From Dehalococcoidia bacterium (GTDB taxonomy: Bacteria; Chloroflexota; Dehalococcoidia; Lucifugimonadales; Lucifugimonadaceae): a DNA stretch of 64,000 nucleotides. This document shows positions 8,995-18,403 of the stretch, piece by piece. Position 1 is the stretch's first letter. The number at the start of each line of letters is the position of its first letter. Made by a program: the position numbers and the translations under genes. The stretch is taken from positions 1 through 64,000 of the forward strand of contig JAPKBN010000006.1 in NCBI GenBank assembly GCA_026421215.1, written 5' to 3'. A model generated the notes under the pieces. That model was not told the DNA's origin. It worked only from the letters and a program-made list of their open reading frames with translations, and made no database searches.

Positions 8995-9825
8995 CTATTC
9001 GCTGAACTGGACTACGTAATCGACATTCGTGTGGGCGTTAGGGAATTCGATTGGCTGCGTAACGATAGTCACTTCCCCACCGATTTCTCGAAACATTCGA
9101 GTCACTATGTCCCTGTCGAATCCCGGGTGTGGCTTTCCGAACTCTGGCGGGGGTTCTATTCCGAGACCCTTTAGGCGATCTGAGAAAGCGGCCAGATTAT
9201 GCTCATCTCGCTCAAGATCTATATCGCGTTTTTGCAGCCGCCCCATCCACGTGGTTCTGTTTTCCTCTCGCCCGCGCTCGCCCGACTTCCACTGGTTGGA
9301 CCGTTCCCGGTCCGGGATGTCGCCGAACATTACGGTGCCGCCTGGTGCGACCGATTTGCAGAGAGTTTCGATGTGCTCCCTCACTTCCGTGTGGGTCGTA
9401 AAGCTCTGGGCGTTGTAGTAGGAGAGTAGTTTCGTGAAAGAGCCACTCGATGATGGGTTCAGCGTCAAGTCTGGGTTGTCATCGCCAAGGACCACCCACT
9501 CGATATCGCCACCACCCTTGATTCCGCGATTGACCACGGCTTTCGTCATATCTGCAGCGGTGGTTGACGAGACCCGGGTTGCCAGTGCACGAGTTATGGC
9601 GCCTGTGCCACTGCCGTAATCCAGCAATGTGTCGCAAGCATTCAGGTTCAGTTTCGTCGCGATATCATCCGCCATCTGTTCGGCGAGCTCGGGACTCAAT
9701 CCCCCAGGACGGCCGGTCACGAACTCGTCGTTTGGCTCCAGTTGCGCCAGAGATTCAAAGAAGGTTGTCCACTGCACTCGACAGTATCTCCGTTTCGAAG
9801 CCGAACACTCGGCAAACGTATCCAT
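8995..9825 (-). CDS. class I SAM-dependent methyltransferase
   Basis: A 276-residue protein with a Rossmann-type methyltransferase core. Motif I is LLDYGSGTGAITRALA (residues ~64-80), followed by an acidic residue region TAADMTKAVV and the later VAPGGTVMFGDIPDRERSNQW (post-motif region). The substrate is not recognisable. The ATG at 9825 gives 17 residues before a possible GTG start at about 9774; both have weak GGGA/GGAG sites, so the start is uncertain. It is divergent from the aldolase gene at 9966, and the 140-bp gap between them must hold both promoters. Confidence 0.75.
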   Translation of the reverse strand: MDTFAECSASKRRYCRVQWTTFFESLAQLEPNDEFVTGRPGGLSPELAEQMADDIATKLNLNACDTLLDYGSGTGAITRALATRVSSTTAADMTKAVVNRGIKGGGDIEWVVLGDDNPDLTLNPSSSGSFTKLLSYYNAQSFTTHTEVREHIETLCKSVAPGGTVMFGDIPDRERSNQWKSGERGREENRTTWMGRLQKRDIDLERDEHNLAAFSDRLKGLGIEPPPEFGKPHPGFDRDIVTRMFREIGGEVTIVTQPIEFPNAHTNVDYVVQFSE

Positions 9826-9965
9826 GTGGTCCCACGCGACAGCGCATGTAATGGTAGCGGTGAAGTGTGTGGTTTTGGTTACCGTTTGTTACCCCTTCCA
9901 ATGGGGTCTACACTCCGGGCCGCAGGCAACGCTTTAATTAACCACTTCAGGAGGAGTTCCAGAAG

Positions 9966-10856
9966 ATGGCAAAACGCATCAATCGCTGTATAGACCTGAT
10001 GGAGGCCGGACACCCGATCTACTACACGGGCGCCGGAGAACTGACATACGAAAACGGCAAGGAGCAGGCACAGACATGGGCCGACTTCCTGATCGTGGAC
10101 TTTGAGAAAGATCCGTTTGATGTCGTCGGGCTTAATCAGTTCATGCAGGGGATCGTCGACGGCGGACCTACTCCGGACGGATACCGCATGGCGACAGTGC
10201 TCGCGACGCTTCCAGCGAACGCCAAAACCCGCAACGAGGTAGAGGCGAATGCATGGCAGGTGAGACATGTTCTTTCGGCCGGCATCCACGGGATTCTTCA
10301 CACGCACGCCAGGCAGGCAGACGCCGTGCAGGCATTTGTGGAGCAGGTGAGGTGGCCGTTCCAGACTATCGGCGTCGGACGTGATGGCGGACTGGGGCAG
10401 GGTCAACGTGGCGCAGGCGGGCAGGCAAAACCGGCCGCTCTATGGGGCATGACGCCACAGGAGTACACCCGGGTGTCTGATCCGTGGCCGCTCAACCCGG
10501 ATGGTGAGTTGATTCTTGGCCTGAAATTGGAAGACCGTGAGTGCGTCGCCAACGCCGAGTTCACGGCGGCCGTTCCCGGGATCTCGTTCGCCGAGTGGGG
10601 CCCGGGCGATATGGGCATGTCTTACGGTTTCTCGGACGCTCACGATCCTCCTTACCCGGAAGAGATGGATCAGGCGCGCCTCAAGGTACGCGCTGCGTGT
10701 GATAAGGCGGGGATCGGATTCCTGTGTAGTTGGCATGACCCAAATATGTCGGAAGAAGAGAACCTCAAGTACATGCTCGACTGGGGTGTGAAGGTGATCT
10801 CGGGCGGCAACTCAGCTGTCAAGGAGATGGGCCTCAAGATCTTGCCCCGGACGTAG
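9966..10856 (+). CDS. HpcH/HpaI aldolase/citrate lyase family protein
   Basis: A 296-residue TIM-barrel protein distantly related to the aldolase at 5.4 kb. Recognisable are ADFLIVDFEKDPFD near the start, ATLPANAKTRNEVEANAWQVRHVLSAGIHGILHTHARQADAVQAFVEQVRWP (the equivalent of the V...D...A..A..AG..G...P..., here with His-Thr-His in place of the usual substrate loop) and, near the C-terminus, FAEWGPGDMGMSYGF, the counterpart of GP.DLS..LG. The family suggests cleavage or lyase chemistry on a carboxylic acid. AGGAGGAG at about 9949-9956 precedes the ATG at 9966, a strong ribosome binding site. It has its own promoter region, divergent from a methyltransferase gene. Confidence 0.78.
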   Translation: MAKRINRCIDLMEAGHPIYYTGAGELTYENGKEQAQTWADFLIVDFEKDPFDVVGLNQFMQGIVDGGPTPDGYRMATVLATLPANAKTRNEVEANAWQVRHVLSAGIHGILHTHARQADAVQAFVEQVRWPFQTIGVGRDGGLGQGQRGAGGQAKPAALWGMTPQEYTRVSDPWPLNPDGELILGLKLEDRECVANAEFTAAVPGISFAEWGPGDMGMSYGFSDAHDPPYPEEMDQARLKVRAACDKAGIGFLCSWHDPNMSEEENLKYMLDWGVKVISGGNSAVKEMGLKILPRT

Positions 10857-10891
10857 TGAGGGAAGCCAGATAACCGAAGTAGCTCAAGTAC

Positions 10892-11767
10892 TCAGGGGGC
10901 GATCGCTATGGTGATCGCCCCTGCTGTTACCAGCACTGCGCCCAAAATCCGGCCCCCCGGAAATGGCTCCTTTAAGACAAACACACCAAGGCCTACTCCA
11001 ACGAGCAACCCGATCTCACGAAACGGCCCGACGTAGCTGACGGGTGACACGGTGAGGGCTGTAAGGATCATCCCGTACGCGGCGAACTGAAACATGCCGC
11101 CGGCGACGATAGCTCTTGCATGTCGATGCCATTCGTTGGCGAAAACGGCGCGGGTTCGGCCACGCATGATGAACGGCAGTAACCCGAACGTAGCCGACGT
11201 TGTCATCAGGTACATGTAGAGCAGGGGAGTGACGTGTTGCACACCCTGTTTGTCCACCGTTGAGTAACCGGCGATTATCAACCCGGTCAGCAGCGCGTAC
11301 ACGATTCCTGGAGATCGCAAAACAGCCATGGGATCGGAAAGCATGGATCTGACTCTGCCCCACCAGGAGAGGGTGAAGATTCCGGCCGCCACGCCGGCCA
11401 CTCCTATGACGGCAAGAAACGACATCGATTCGTTCAAAAGCAAAACACCGGATACGGGGATCAGCATGAGGCCGGTGCCTCGGGCGATCGGATAGACCAA
11501 CGAGAGGTCGCCATCTCGATAGGCGCGACTGAGCGTGAAGAAGTAACCCAGGTGCAGGATCCAGGTGGCGGCGAGGAATATCCAACCCCTCGAGTCGGGC
11601 GGATTTGTCCAGAACAGCACGACTGCAAGCGGCAGTAAAATCACGTTGATGCTCACCGCCATCCACCAGGTGAACACCTCGGCGTCATCGGCACGCTTTA
11701 TGAGGAAATTCCAGGAGGCGTGCGCGAACGCTGACATTATTACGAGTGCGATTGTTGCGCCGGTCAT
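10892..11767 (-). CDS. EamA/DMT superfamily permease
   Basis: A 291-residue, highly hydrophobic protein with about ten transmembrane segments arranged as two EamA repeats of five helices. The start ALVIMSAFAHASWNFLIKRADD, the mid-repeat boundary near residue 140 and the end GRILGAVLVTAGAITIAIAP fit the drug/metabolite transporter superfamily (10 TMS, ~300 residues). Members export amino acids, metabolites or nucleotide sugars; substrate unknown here. It ends only ~35 bp from the convergent aldolase gene. The ATG at 11767 starts directly in the first helix. Confidence 0.85.
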   Translation of the reverse strand: MTGATIALVIMSAFAHASWNFLIKRADDAEVFTWWMAVSINVILLPLAVVLFWTNPPDSRGWIFLAATWILHLGYFFTLSRAYRDGDLSLVYPIARGTGLMLIPVSGVLLLNESMSFLAVIGVAGVAAGIFTLSWWGRVRSMLSDPMAVLRSPGIVYALLTGLIIAGYSTVDKQGVQHVTPLLYMYLMTTSATFGLLPFIMRGRTRAVFANEWHRHARAIVAGGMFQFAAYGMILTALTVSPVSYVGPFREIGLLVGVGLGVFVLKEPFPGGRILGAVLVTAGAITIAIAP

Positions 11768-12161
11768 TGACGGGAGGATAACTGTGAATGGCAGGATAAA
11801 GTCAGCGGATTCCGGCTGCGTTTTGCTGAATGTATGGCCGGTGTCCGTTTATATGTAGTAGGACGCAAATCGCCCACCGGTGAAGCCGGCCGATTGACTC
11901 GTGTATGTAGAGGCGAGTGCTAAACCCGTCAAACCGCAGAGATCGCCCGGCCCACTCGCATTTCAACTTCGCCTTCCGGCGAGTTGCTCACGTGAGCCTT
12001 CAAAACTCCCGGAGATGTTGTCGGGGATTGATCTGATGCGGTTCCGTTGGTCAGTGTTTGTCCCGATCTAGTCGCCGCCCCAACAAATCCTAACCACGTC
12101 ATAATGTGTCCTGAAAACGCATCGGACGTGATTGCAAGCCCACCTGAAGGGACCCTCCTCG
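11768..12161 (+). other. intergenic region between divergent genes
   Basis: About 390 bases separate the divergent EamA permease and the D-aminoacylase-like gene. I see no coding signal. A possible -10 element (CATAAT, about 12099-12104) and a GAAGGGA site at 12146-12152 belong to the downstream gene. No repeat or terminator was recognised. Confidence 0.45.
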
Positions 12162-13751
12162 TTGGTTGATATCAAGATCGTTAACGGCCAAGTGATTGAT
12201 GGCACTGGAAGCCCCGGGTTCTACGCCACGGTGCTTGTAGAGGGAGATACGGTCTCGATACACCGGGGTGAGCATGATCACATCGAGGCGATGCGGACGA
12301 TCGACGCAACGGGGCATGTTGTGTCGCCGGGTTTCATCGACGTACATTCACACGCCGGTCTTACGATCCTGGGTGAACCCCATCACGATCCAAAAATTAG
12401 GCAGGGCGTGACGACCGAATTGATTGGCATAGACGGCAACTCGTGGACGCCCTTTCGCACACACGATGAATTACGGCAGTTCATAGAACTCGACAGTGGC
12501 CTCAACGGCTATCCACCGGAGCCGGCTGACTGGCTGACCCTGACCGAGTTCCTGGCGAAGTTTTACGAGCGAGTAGCCGTCAATATCTGCTACATCCTCG
12601 GCAACTCGCCGGTACGTATCTGGGGTGTCGGCTGGGACGACAGACCGGCAACACGAGACGAGATCGCCAATATGCGGGCGGCCGTCAGGGAGACGATGGA
12701 GGAGGGCGCATGGGGATTGTCAACGGGACTCGACTACCCACCCGGCTCGTACGCGTCGACTGAAGAGTTGATCGAACTGAGTGCTGAGGCGGCAAGGTTG
12801 GGAGGTTTTTATCACACGCACACGCGCGCCTCTTTACTAAAAAAAGGGTTACTTGCGCCCTGGGAAGAGGCGCTCGAAATCGGCCGTAAGGGCGGAATTC
12901 CGGTGCATCTGACGCATTACCGGCAGGGTGCACAGGGCGTTGGCAGTCATCTCGACTACCTGGGGCTGGTGGAAGACGCGGTTGATGAAGGCATGGACGT
13001 CACGTTTGACTGCTACACCTACCCGTATTCAGGGACCCGGGTAACGATAGCGTTGCCGCAGTGGACGATGGACGGAGGGGTGGCGCGCCTCAAGAAGGCG
13101 CTTACGGATGGCGAGGATCGTGAACGTATCACCTCAGAGATGTCGGACGGTGGATCAGCCTGGCGAGATCTGAGTGCGAACTGGCTTACAAACTTCAGGC
13201 AGCCGCATAATCATGGTTACGACGGGCACTCGATCACAGAGATCGCGATAATGCGGGGCCAGGAGCCGGTCGAGGCGCTCATGGACCTGTTGATCGAAGA
13301 AAACCTCGGCATTTCCACTGTTGCTTTAGGAACCAACCCGCACACGCTTTCGGAGTTCGTTTCGCACCCTTACGGAATGATCGGGAGCGATGCACTCTTG
13401 TTTGGCGAATACCCGAGTCCGAGATCGTACGGCTGTTTCCCACTGGTGCTTGCAGAGTTTGTACGTGCCGAGAAGAATCTGCGGCTTCCTGAGGCCATAC
13501 GCAAAATGACCTCGTTCCCGGCGCAGCGAATGGGCATCCCGGATCGAGGGATTCTTCGGGACGGGTTTCGGGCGGACATCGTCATTTTTGACGCGCAGAA
13601 CGTGAAGACTCGCGCGACGAAGGCGAACCCGAAGGTGTACCCGGAAGGCATTCCGTATGTGATCGTCAACGGGAAGGTCGTGATAGATGAAGGCGAGAAC
13701 ACCGGTAATCTGGCCGGTCGGCCACTCAAGCGCGGTAGGGCGAGGACTTAA
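12162..13751 (+). CDS. N-acyl-D-amino-acid deacylase/D-aminoacylase-like amidohydrolase
   Basis: About 529 residues from a TTG at 12162. I prefer this start to the upstream TTG at 12132 because GAAGGGA (12146-12152) sits 9 bp before it and the protein then begins VDIKIVNGQVIDGTG, the normal start of the family. The fold is the amidohydrolase superfamily: beta-sandwich N-terminus, then GFIDVHSHAG (HxH metal motif), GLSTGLDYPPG, HTHTR, VHLTHYRQG (metal histidines), IGSDALLFG (catalytic Asp) and the late PAQRMGIPDRGILRDGFRADIVIFD closing the sandwich. Characterised relatives hydrolyse N-acyl-D-amino acids or dipeptide-like amides. It is followed after 3 bp by a small protein gene and then a hydantoinase-like gene, suggesting a cyclic/linear amide pathway. 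Confidence 0.85.
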   Translation: MVDIKIVNGQVIDGTGSPGFYATVLVEGDTVSIHRGEHDHIEAMRTIDATGHVVSPGFIDVHSHAGLTILGEPHHDPKIRQGVTTELIGIDGNSWTPFRTHDELRQFIELDSGLNGYPPEPADWLTLTEFLAKFYERVAVNICYILGNSPVRIWGVGWDDRPATRDEIANMRAAVRETMEEGAWGLSTGLDYPPGSYASTEELIELSAEAARLGGFYHTHTRASLLKKGLLAPWEEALEIGRKGGIPVHLTHYRQGAQGVGSHLDYLGLVEDAVDEGMDVTFDCYTYPYSGTRVTIALPQWTMDGGVARLKKALTDGEDRERITSEMSDGGSAWRDLSANWLTNFRQPHNHGYDGHSITEIAIMRGQEPVEALMDLLIEENLGISTVALGTNPHTLSEFVSHPYGMIGSDALLFGEYPSPRSYGCFPLVLAEFVRAEKNLRLPEAIRKMTSFPAQRMGIPDRGILRDGFRADIVIFDAQNVKTRATKANPKVYPEGIPYVIVNGKVVIDEGENTGNLAGRPLKRGRART

Positions 13752-13754
13752 TTA

Positions 13755-14417
13755 ATGCCATTGGATTTGATCTACGAGGCACGCAGCACATCGCTTCATC
13801 ACGGCGCGCTACCGGAGTTCTTAGAACAGATCGCTTCCGGGGAGTATCCGGGGCTTCATCAACCCGGCGGCGAGGTACTACGCGTCATGGGCACGATCAT
13901 CGGCGCGCCCGAGACGGACGTGCTTCGGGTGACGACTTTCAAAGACATCTCGGCCTGGGAGGCGTCTGTTGCCGATTACACTCGCTCATCTCTTGTGGAG
14001 AGCGAGTCTGTGCGGCTAATGAGGCCCATCGCGGAGCGCCCTCTGGCGCAGATTCCGGATGAACACCGGCGAAATTTCTACGGGTATCGACGGTTTCATG
14101 TCGATCCCAGCGACCTTGTTGAGGTGGTGGATACATCTGAGAACGGGGTGTGGCCGCGTATCGAGCAGCAGGACGCTCGGATTCTCGGCTTGTGGCAGAC
14201 AGTGGGATCAGCTTATCCGCTTGAAGTCACATTGCTCACCGGCTACCACTCGCCGACCCACTGGGAATCTACCCGGGTATGGACGGGCAGGCCGGATAAC
14301 ATTTCCGACGCCGAGTGGGAGAGCAGTAGAAAGCGGCGGGACCGCCGTGCGGCATTGACCAGATCCCAGTGGGTCCACCTGATGCGGAACTTTACTTTCG
14401 GGCCGCGGAACGATTAA
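13755..14417 (+). CDS. NIPSNAP-like/dimeric alpha-beta barrel protein of unknown function
   Basis: A 220-residue protein. The first ~85 residues (LIYEARSTSLHHGALPEFLE then LRVTTFKDISAWEAS) follow the pattern of NIPSNAP-type ferredoxin-like domains (iyElR.y.l..G.l.efl). The second half has a similar beta-alpha plan (FYGYRRFHVDP, LEVTLLTGYHSPTHWEST), so it may be two fused copies of the domain. Such domains usually form dimeric barrels that bind small molecules or act as monooxygenase-like accessory enzymes. No catalytic residues can be assigned. It starts 3 bp after the amidohydrolase stop (AGGA upstream) and precedes a dihydropyrimidinase-like gene, so probably one operon. Confidence 0.6.
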   Translation: MPLDLIYEARSTSLHHGALPEFLEQIASGEYPGLHQPGGEVLRVMGTIIGAPETDVLRVTTFKDISAWEASVADYTRSSLVESESVRLMRPIAERPLAQIPDEHRRNFYGYRRFHVDPSDLVEVVDTSENGVWPRIEQQDARILGLWQTVGSAYPLEVTLLTGYHSPTHWESTRVWTGRPDNISDAEWESSRKRRDRRAALTRSQWVHLMRNFTFGPRND

Positions 14418-14471
14418 GACTGATCTAAGCGCAACACTAAAATTAAAGAAATTTACCAGGAGCTTCACATA

Positions 14472-15896
14472 GTGGCAGAGCAAAGAGTCGATACGGTTGT
14501 TTCAAATGGAACGGTTGTCACCGCGACGTCCGAGGTGGAGGCTTCGATCGCAATCAAGGACGGACGGGTCGTGGCTATCGGGTCGCCGGACTCGATGCCC
14601 GAGGCTGATCGCGTTATAGACGCATCCGGGCGCTACGTTCTGCCGGGACCGATCGACGGGCACGCTCATTTCCGTGGTTGGGAGGATTTTGAGCTTGCCG
14701 GGAAAATGGCGGCGAAGTCCGGGTTGACGACAATTATTCCCTTCGGCGAGCCAAACCACAGCGAGCACGAGGGATTGCCGGCTGCGGCTACCCGAATTTC
14801 TGGCGAAATCAACGCCGGATCCGTGATCGACATGGGTCTCCACCTGATGCTAGGCGCAGACCCGTATGTCTTTGACGGCATTCCGGACGCGATGGACATG
14901 GGTATCCGTTCGTTCAAGGCGTTTATGACCTACAAGAGTCGGCGGCCGAGAACGATGGTGGACGACGAGTTCATCATCCGGGCAATGGAACTGATAGGCA
15001 GCAACGGCGGCGTAACGCAGCTTCACTGCGAAAACGGCGATGTGATCGACCATCTCGAGAAACGGTTCCGTGACGAGGGCAAGGTCAAACCGATCGATTT
15101 TCCGGACGTTGCGCCGCCATGGGTTGAGGAAGAGGCGATTAACCGGGCGATTATGCTGGCGAAGATGACTGGCAGTCCGCTCTACATCGTTCACCTGAGC
15201 ACACGACTCGGGCTGGAACGGGTCAAGCGGGCGCAGGCGGAGGGTTTGCCGATCTGGACCGAGACCTGCCCGCAATATCTGCTTCTGGCTGCCGAAGACC
15301 ACGAGAAGTGGGGGCCGTTGCTCAAGATCGGCCCGCCGCTGCGCTACCGGGACGGTGGAGACCATGATGCGCTATGGGAGGGTCTCGAGGGCGGGTATAT
15401 CTCATGCATCGCGAGCGACCACTCTCCGCATCCATATGAGGACAAGATGAAGGGCGCGGACAACGTGTTCTTCATGCCGGGTACGGAACTTCCCGTACCA
15501 TTTGGCGCTCCAAGTATCGAGACGATCGCCCCGGTGGTGTACTCGAAGGGTGTCGAAGAGCGAGGGCTTGGCCCGCGCTGGTTCGCCCGTGTGATGTCCG
15601 AGAACCCGGCCCGTATATTTGGCCTTTACCCACAGAAGGGAACGATCCAGGTGGGTTCAGACGCGGATCTGGCGATCGTGGACCCAGACAAGATGCACAC
15701 CATCCGGGAGGCGGACATGCTCGGCAAGGCCGGATACACGCCTTACGAAGGAATGGAGCTCAAGGGAGCGATCACTATGACGCTGCTCCGAGGCGAGGTG
15801 TTGATGGAAGACGGTGAGGTGAAGCTCGGCCCGGAGTACGGTCAGTTTGTACGGAGTGGTGCGCCTGTTGCGCCACTTGGTGGGCGCGTTCGGTAG
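14472..15896 (+). CDS. dihydroorotase/allantoinase/hydantoinase family amidohydrolase
   Basis: A 474-residue cyclic amidohydrolase. The GTG start has AGGAG (14458-14462) at 9 bp spacing. Metal-centre motifs are present in order: GPIDGHAHFRG (HxH), SFKAFMTYKS (the lysine expected to be carbamylated), LHCENGD (His), IVHLSTR (His) and IASDHSPHP (Asp). This set fits the binuclear dihydropyrimidinase/allantoinase/hydantoinase group rather than the short dihydroorotase. Substrate is a cyclic amide or ureide; which one cannot be told. The C-terminus (GTIQVGSDADLAIVDPD) closes the beta-sandwich. It is the third gene of a run with the D-aminoacylase-like and NIPSNAP-like genes. Confidence 0.85.
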   Translation: MAEQRVDTVVSNGTVVTATSEVEASIAIKDGRVVAIGSPDSMPEADRVIDASGRYVLPGPIDGHAHFRGWEDFELAGKMAAKSGLTTIIPFGEPNHSEHEGLPAAATRISGEINAGSVIDMGLHLMLGADPYVFDGIPDAMDMGIRSFKAFMTYKSRRPRTMVDDEFIIRAMELIGSNGGVTQLHCENGDVIDHLEKRFRDEGKVKPIDFPDVAPPWVEEEAINRAIMLAKMTGSPLYIVHLSTRLGLERVKRAQAEGLPIWTETCPQYLLLAAEDHEKWGPLLKIGPPLRYRDGGDHDALWEGLEGGYISCIASDHSPHPYEDKMKGADNVFFMPGTELPVPFGAPSIETIAPVVYSKGVEERGLGPRWFARVMSENPARIFGLYPQKGTIQVGSDADLAIVDPDKMHTIREADMLGKAGYTPYEGMELKGAITMTLLRGEVLMEDGEVKLGPEYGQFVRSGAPVAPLGGRVR

Positions 15897-15932
15897 GAGA
15901 GGTGCGGGGACCCAGCACGCGGGTTGTAGTTA

Positions 15933-17207
15933 TTAAACCTCGTCTTCCACGATGTCCACTGACACTTCAGAGGTTTCGTCCGAAACGGCAGGTGTGGACG
16001 CCACCGGAGGCACTACATAAGTAGGCCTCGGGTCCGGCACAACGCCCCATGTAGCGCGGTCGACCTGGTGGGCGCGTACCCAGTCCCAATCGATCTCTAC
16101 TCCGATCCCCGGGCCTTCCGGCGCGTACACATTGCCGTCTGAATCGATGGCGTCCAAGTCATCGCTGTAGTTCAGATAGACCGGAGATTTTGTGGTGCGC
16201 ACCATCGGATGAATCAAGCCCAGCTCGTACCAGTTGGTGTTCCTGATCGCTGACATGATGTGGCGATGGACGGGCCCCGGCCCGTGCAGTTCCACGTCCA
16301 GACCGAAGCCCTCGGTGGCTGCGGCGATCTTCATCGTACCGGTGATCCCGCCATCCTCATGCGCTCCTGCCCGTACAAAATCGGTGGCATCGGCGACTAT
16401 GAAATCGACATGCTGTTCAAGTAATCGAATGTGTTCCGTCTGGAGGATCGGTGTCTTGATCATCCCGCGTAGCTTGCGGTGAGCGAACTGCGAGACTCCG
16501 CCGTCCTTGTACGGGTCTTCGAACCAGAAGAAACCGGCCTCGTCACAGGCGCGGCCAACGGCGAGGGTCTCTGCAAAGTTTTCGTATTCGCAGGCGGGGT
16601 CGATCATGAGCGCGATCTCGGGTCCCACAGCTTCCCGTACACCGAGAACGTTGGCTATCTCCCGTGATATCGGGCCATTGCCCCAACCGTGAATTTTGAA
16701 TGCCTTGTAGCCCATTTCTTTGCATTGCTGGGCGAAATCGGCGAACTGTTGCGGGGTGCCCAGACCACCGTTTTCGTCCCCGTGCAAGGTGCTGGCGTAT
16801 GCGGGGAGCGCCTTGTGGGTGCCGCCGAGCATGCGGTAGAGCGGTGCGTTGAACAGTTTGCCGGCAATGTCCCAGAGGGCGATGTCGACCGGTCCTGTAC
16901 CGGTCATATCGAAGTGCCTGAGGCCCCGCTTAGAGTCCTGGTAGATCTTTTCCCGCTCAAGTGGATTTTTGCCGATAAGGTAGCCGGTAAGCATTTTGAT
17001 CTGCTCGGCGGTCGGCCCCCTGAGGCCGACGTGATCACCCGTGATGCCTTCCGAGGTGTGGATACGGAGGATGCCCTCTCGGCTCGTTTTCCGTGCGCCC
17101 GCCTCAAACACCATGTTGAAGGTGTTGTAGTCAACGCCGACGTTCTCAAGTGTGTGTTCAAACCAAAGCATCTCTATGCCGGTGATGGTCAGGTTGTTTA
17201 GTGACAT
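15933..17207 (-). CDS. mandelate racemase/muconate lactonizing enzyme family protein (enolase superfamily)
   Basis: A 424-residue enolase-superfamily protein. I place the start at the internal ATG (17207), giving MSLNNLTITGIEML, because family proteins begin with this I...I.. strand; an upstream ATG at 17246 would add 13 unconserved residues. The capping domain is followed by the barrel with FKIHGWG (a K-x-H catalytic motif at the end of strand 2), metal ligands in ALMIDPAC (Asp), FWFEDPYKD (Glu) and ILQTEH (Glu), and a late His in VELHGPGPVHRH. This resembles sugar-acid dehydratases/racemases of the MR subgroup; substrate unknown. The C-terminal ~20 residues are acidic and low complexity. 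It probably forms an operon with the upstream nucleoside hydrolase. Confidence 0.82.
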   Translation of the reverse strand: MSLNNLTITGIEMLWFEHTLENVGVDYNTFNMVFEAGARKTSREGILRIHTSEGITGDHVGLRGPTAEQIKMLTGYLIGKNPLEREKIYQDSKRGLRHFDMTGTGPVDIALWDIAGKLFNAPLYRMLGGTHKALPAYASTLHGDENGGLGTPQQFADFAQQCKEMGYKAFKIHGWGNGPISREIANVLGVREAVGPEIALMIDPACEYENFAETLAVGRACDEAGFFWFEDPYKDGGVSQFAHRKLRGMIKTPILQTEHIRLLEQHVDFIVADATDFVRAGAHEDGGITGTMKIAAATEGFGLDVELHGPGPVHRHIMSAIRNTNWYELGLIHPMVRTTKSPVYLNYSDDLDAIDSDGNVYAPEGPGIGVEIDWDWVRAHQVDRATWGVVPDPRPTYVVPPVASTPAVSDETSEVSVDIVEDEV

Positions 17208-17307
17208 CTGGTCTTTAATTCCTTTGGCGATTCGATAAACGTGCAAGGCGTGCAGTGACAGGCTGCCCGCTCAGGATTTCTCCCTCACATCTTGAAATAG
17301 GTTGACC

Positions 17308-17323
17308 CTCTCCCGTGGGAGAG
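17308..17323. repeat. short perfect hairpin between two minus-strand genes
   Basis: CTCTCCC, GT, GGGAGAG forms a perfect 7-bp stem with a 2-base loop on either strand. No T-run follows on the minus strand, so it is not a standard terminator for the nucleoside hydrolase gene. Palindromes of the CCCTCTCCC...GGGAGAGGG kind occur as dispersed repeats in many bacterial genomes, and this may be a fragment of one. Confidence 0.5.
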
Positions 17324-17354
17324 AAAATCCTTGTTTACTCCGATCGGGAAATGG

Positions 17355-18254
17355 TTACTTAAATACTTCGAAATAGGACTTGAAGAACCGTGGTGCATTC
17401 ACTTTCACCCCGACGCGATGCGGTCCATCTTCTCCTGGGGTCCAGTCCGTAATGCCATCATCGCGGTCGTCCGCCCGCGTAACAATAGACGTCCCTGTCT
17501 GGAACTCGACGACGCTATCGTCGAACAGCGTCACCGCCGCCAGCGGATCGTGGAAGTTCAGGATTGCGCGTTCGTCAAACCACACTTCTGACATTTCGTA
17601 TACCGGATTCAGCAGCGGGTGTTGGAAGTACTGCTTCACCTCGTTGGAATTCATCGTGACCTTAGCGGTTACGTCCAAGCCAAGTGACTTGTGATTTGAG
17701 ATATTGCGGGAACTCGGGCCCGAGTACACGATGTCGGCGGCTGCCGGGTCACAGTGGGCATTCCACTCCGCCGATGGAGTTCCGTTGTACGGGTCGATGA
17801 AGCGGCCCAGCATCAGTTGCAGTGATTTCAATAGGCCCGGGATGTCCGGGTGCCTGGTGAACAGGTTGGCGACGTTCGTCATCGGGCCAACGGCAAGCAG
17901 GACGACCTCGTTTGGGTGGGACCGTATCGTTTCAGCCAAGAACTCCACAGCATCGTCATCGCCAAACTCGGTTTCGTGAGGCCAGTTTGGTAGGACTGAC
18001 GCCTGCGGGACCCGCGATTGGCGTGTTGGGCCGTCGAGTCGGTCTTCGGCACCCGGCACGATGCGGATGTCCTGTCCCGCCGTCTTGCATATGGCGCTAA
18101 CTAGCTTTGCCCGCTCCACTGGCTGCCCAGATACGGTCGTTATTCCAAGAAGCTCTGCGCGGGGTTGTGCGAGCAGGTATGCGAGTGCGACGGCGTCATC
18201 GATGTCCGATCCGATATCGGTGTCGAACAGAATTTTGACAGTGCCGTCGCTCAC
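17355..18254 (-). CDS. nucleoside hydrolase (inosine/uridine-preferring family)
   Basis: A 299-residue protein of the IunH/RihA family. The N-terminal calcium-binding signature FDTDIGSDIDDA (residues ~10-21) is complete, and the mid-protein VLLAVGPMTNVANLF and the NAHCDPAAADIVYSG segment match the ribose-binding N..D.EAA region. Family members hydrolyse the N-glycosidic bond of purine or pyrimidine ribonucleosides to base and ribose. Length fits (about 310). It lies upstream of the enolase-superfamily gene on the minus strand and is divergent from the zinc dehydrogenase gene at 18.4 kb, consistent with nucleoside/sugar scavenging. Confidence 0.88.
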   Translation of the reverse strand: MSDGTVKILFDTDIGSDIDDAVALAYLLAQPRAELLGITTVSGQPVERAKLVSAICKTAGQDIRIVPGAEDRLDGPTRQSRVPQASVLPNWPHETEFGDDDAVEFLAETIRSHPNEVVLLAVGPMTNVANLFTRHPDIPGLLKSLQLMLGRFIDPYNGTPSAEWNAHCDPAAADIVYSGPSSRNISNHKSLGLDVTAKVTMNSNEVKQYFQHPLLNPVYEMSEVWFDERAILNFHDPLAAVTLFDDSVVEFQTGTSIVTRADDRDDGITDWTPGEDGPHRVGVKVNAPRFFKSYFEVFK

Positions 18255-18403
18255 TCAAATTTCCTTTTGTTCAAGGCCTGCACGTGGTTTGCCGAATCGT
18301 AGCACCGTGAACGGCGCAATATGGTTGCCTGGCGATGGGGGCCGTGAAAGAATGCGGCCGCATCAGCGGGCTTCAATATCACGGCAAATCACTGCGAACG
18401 GAC

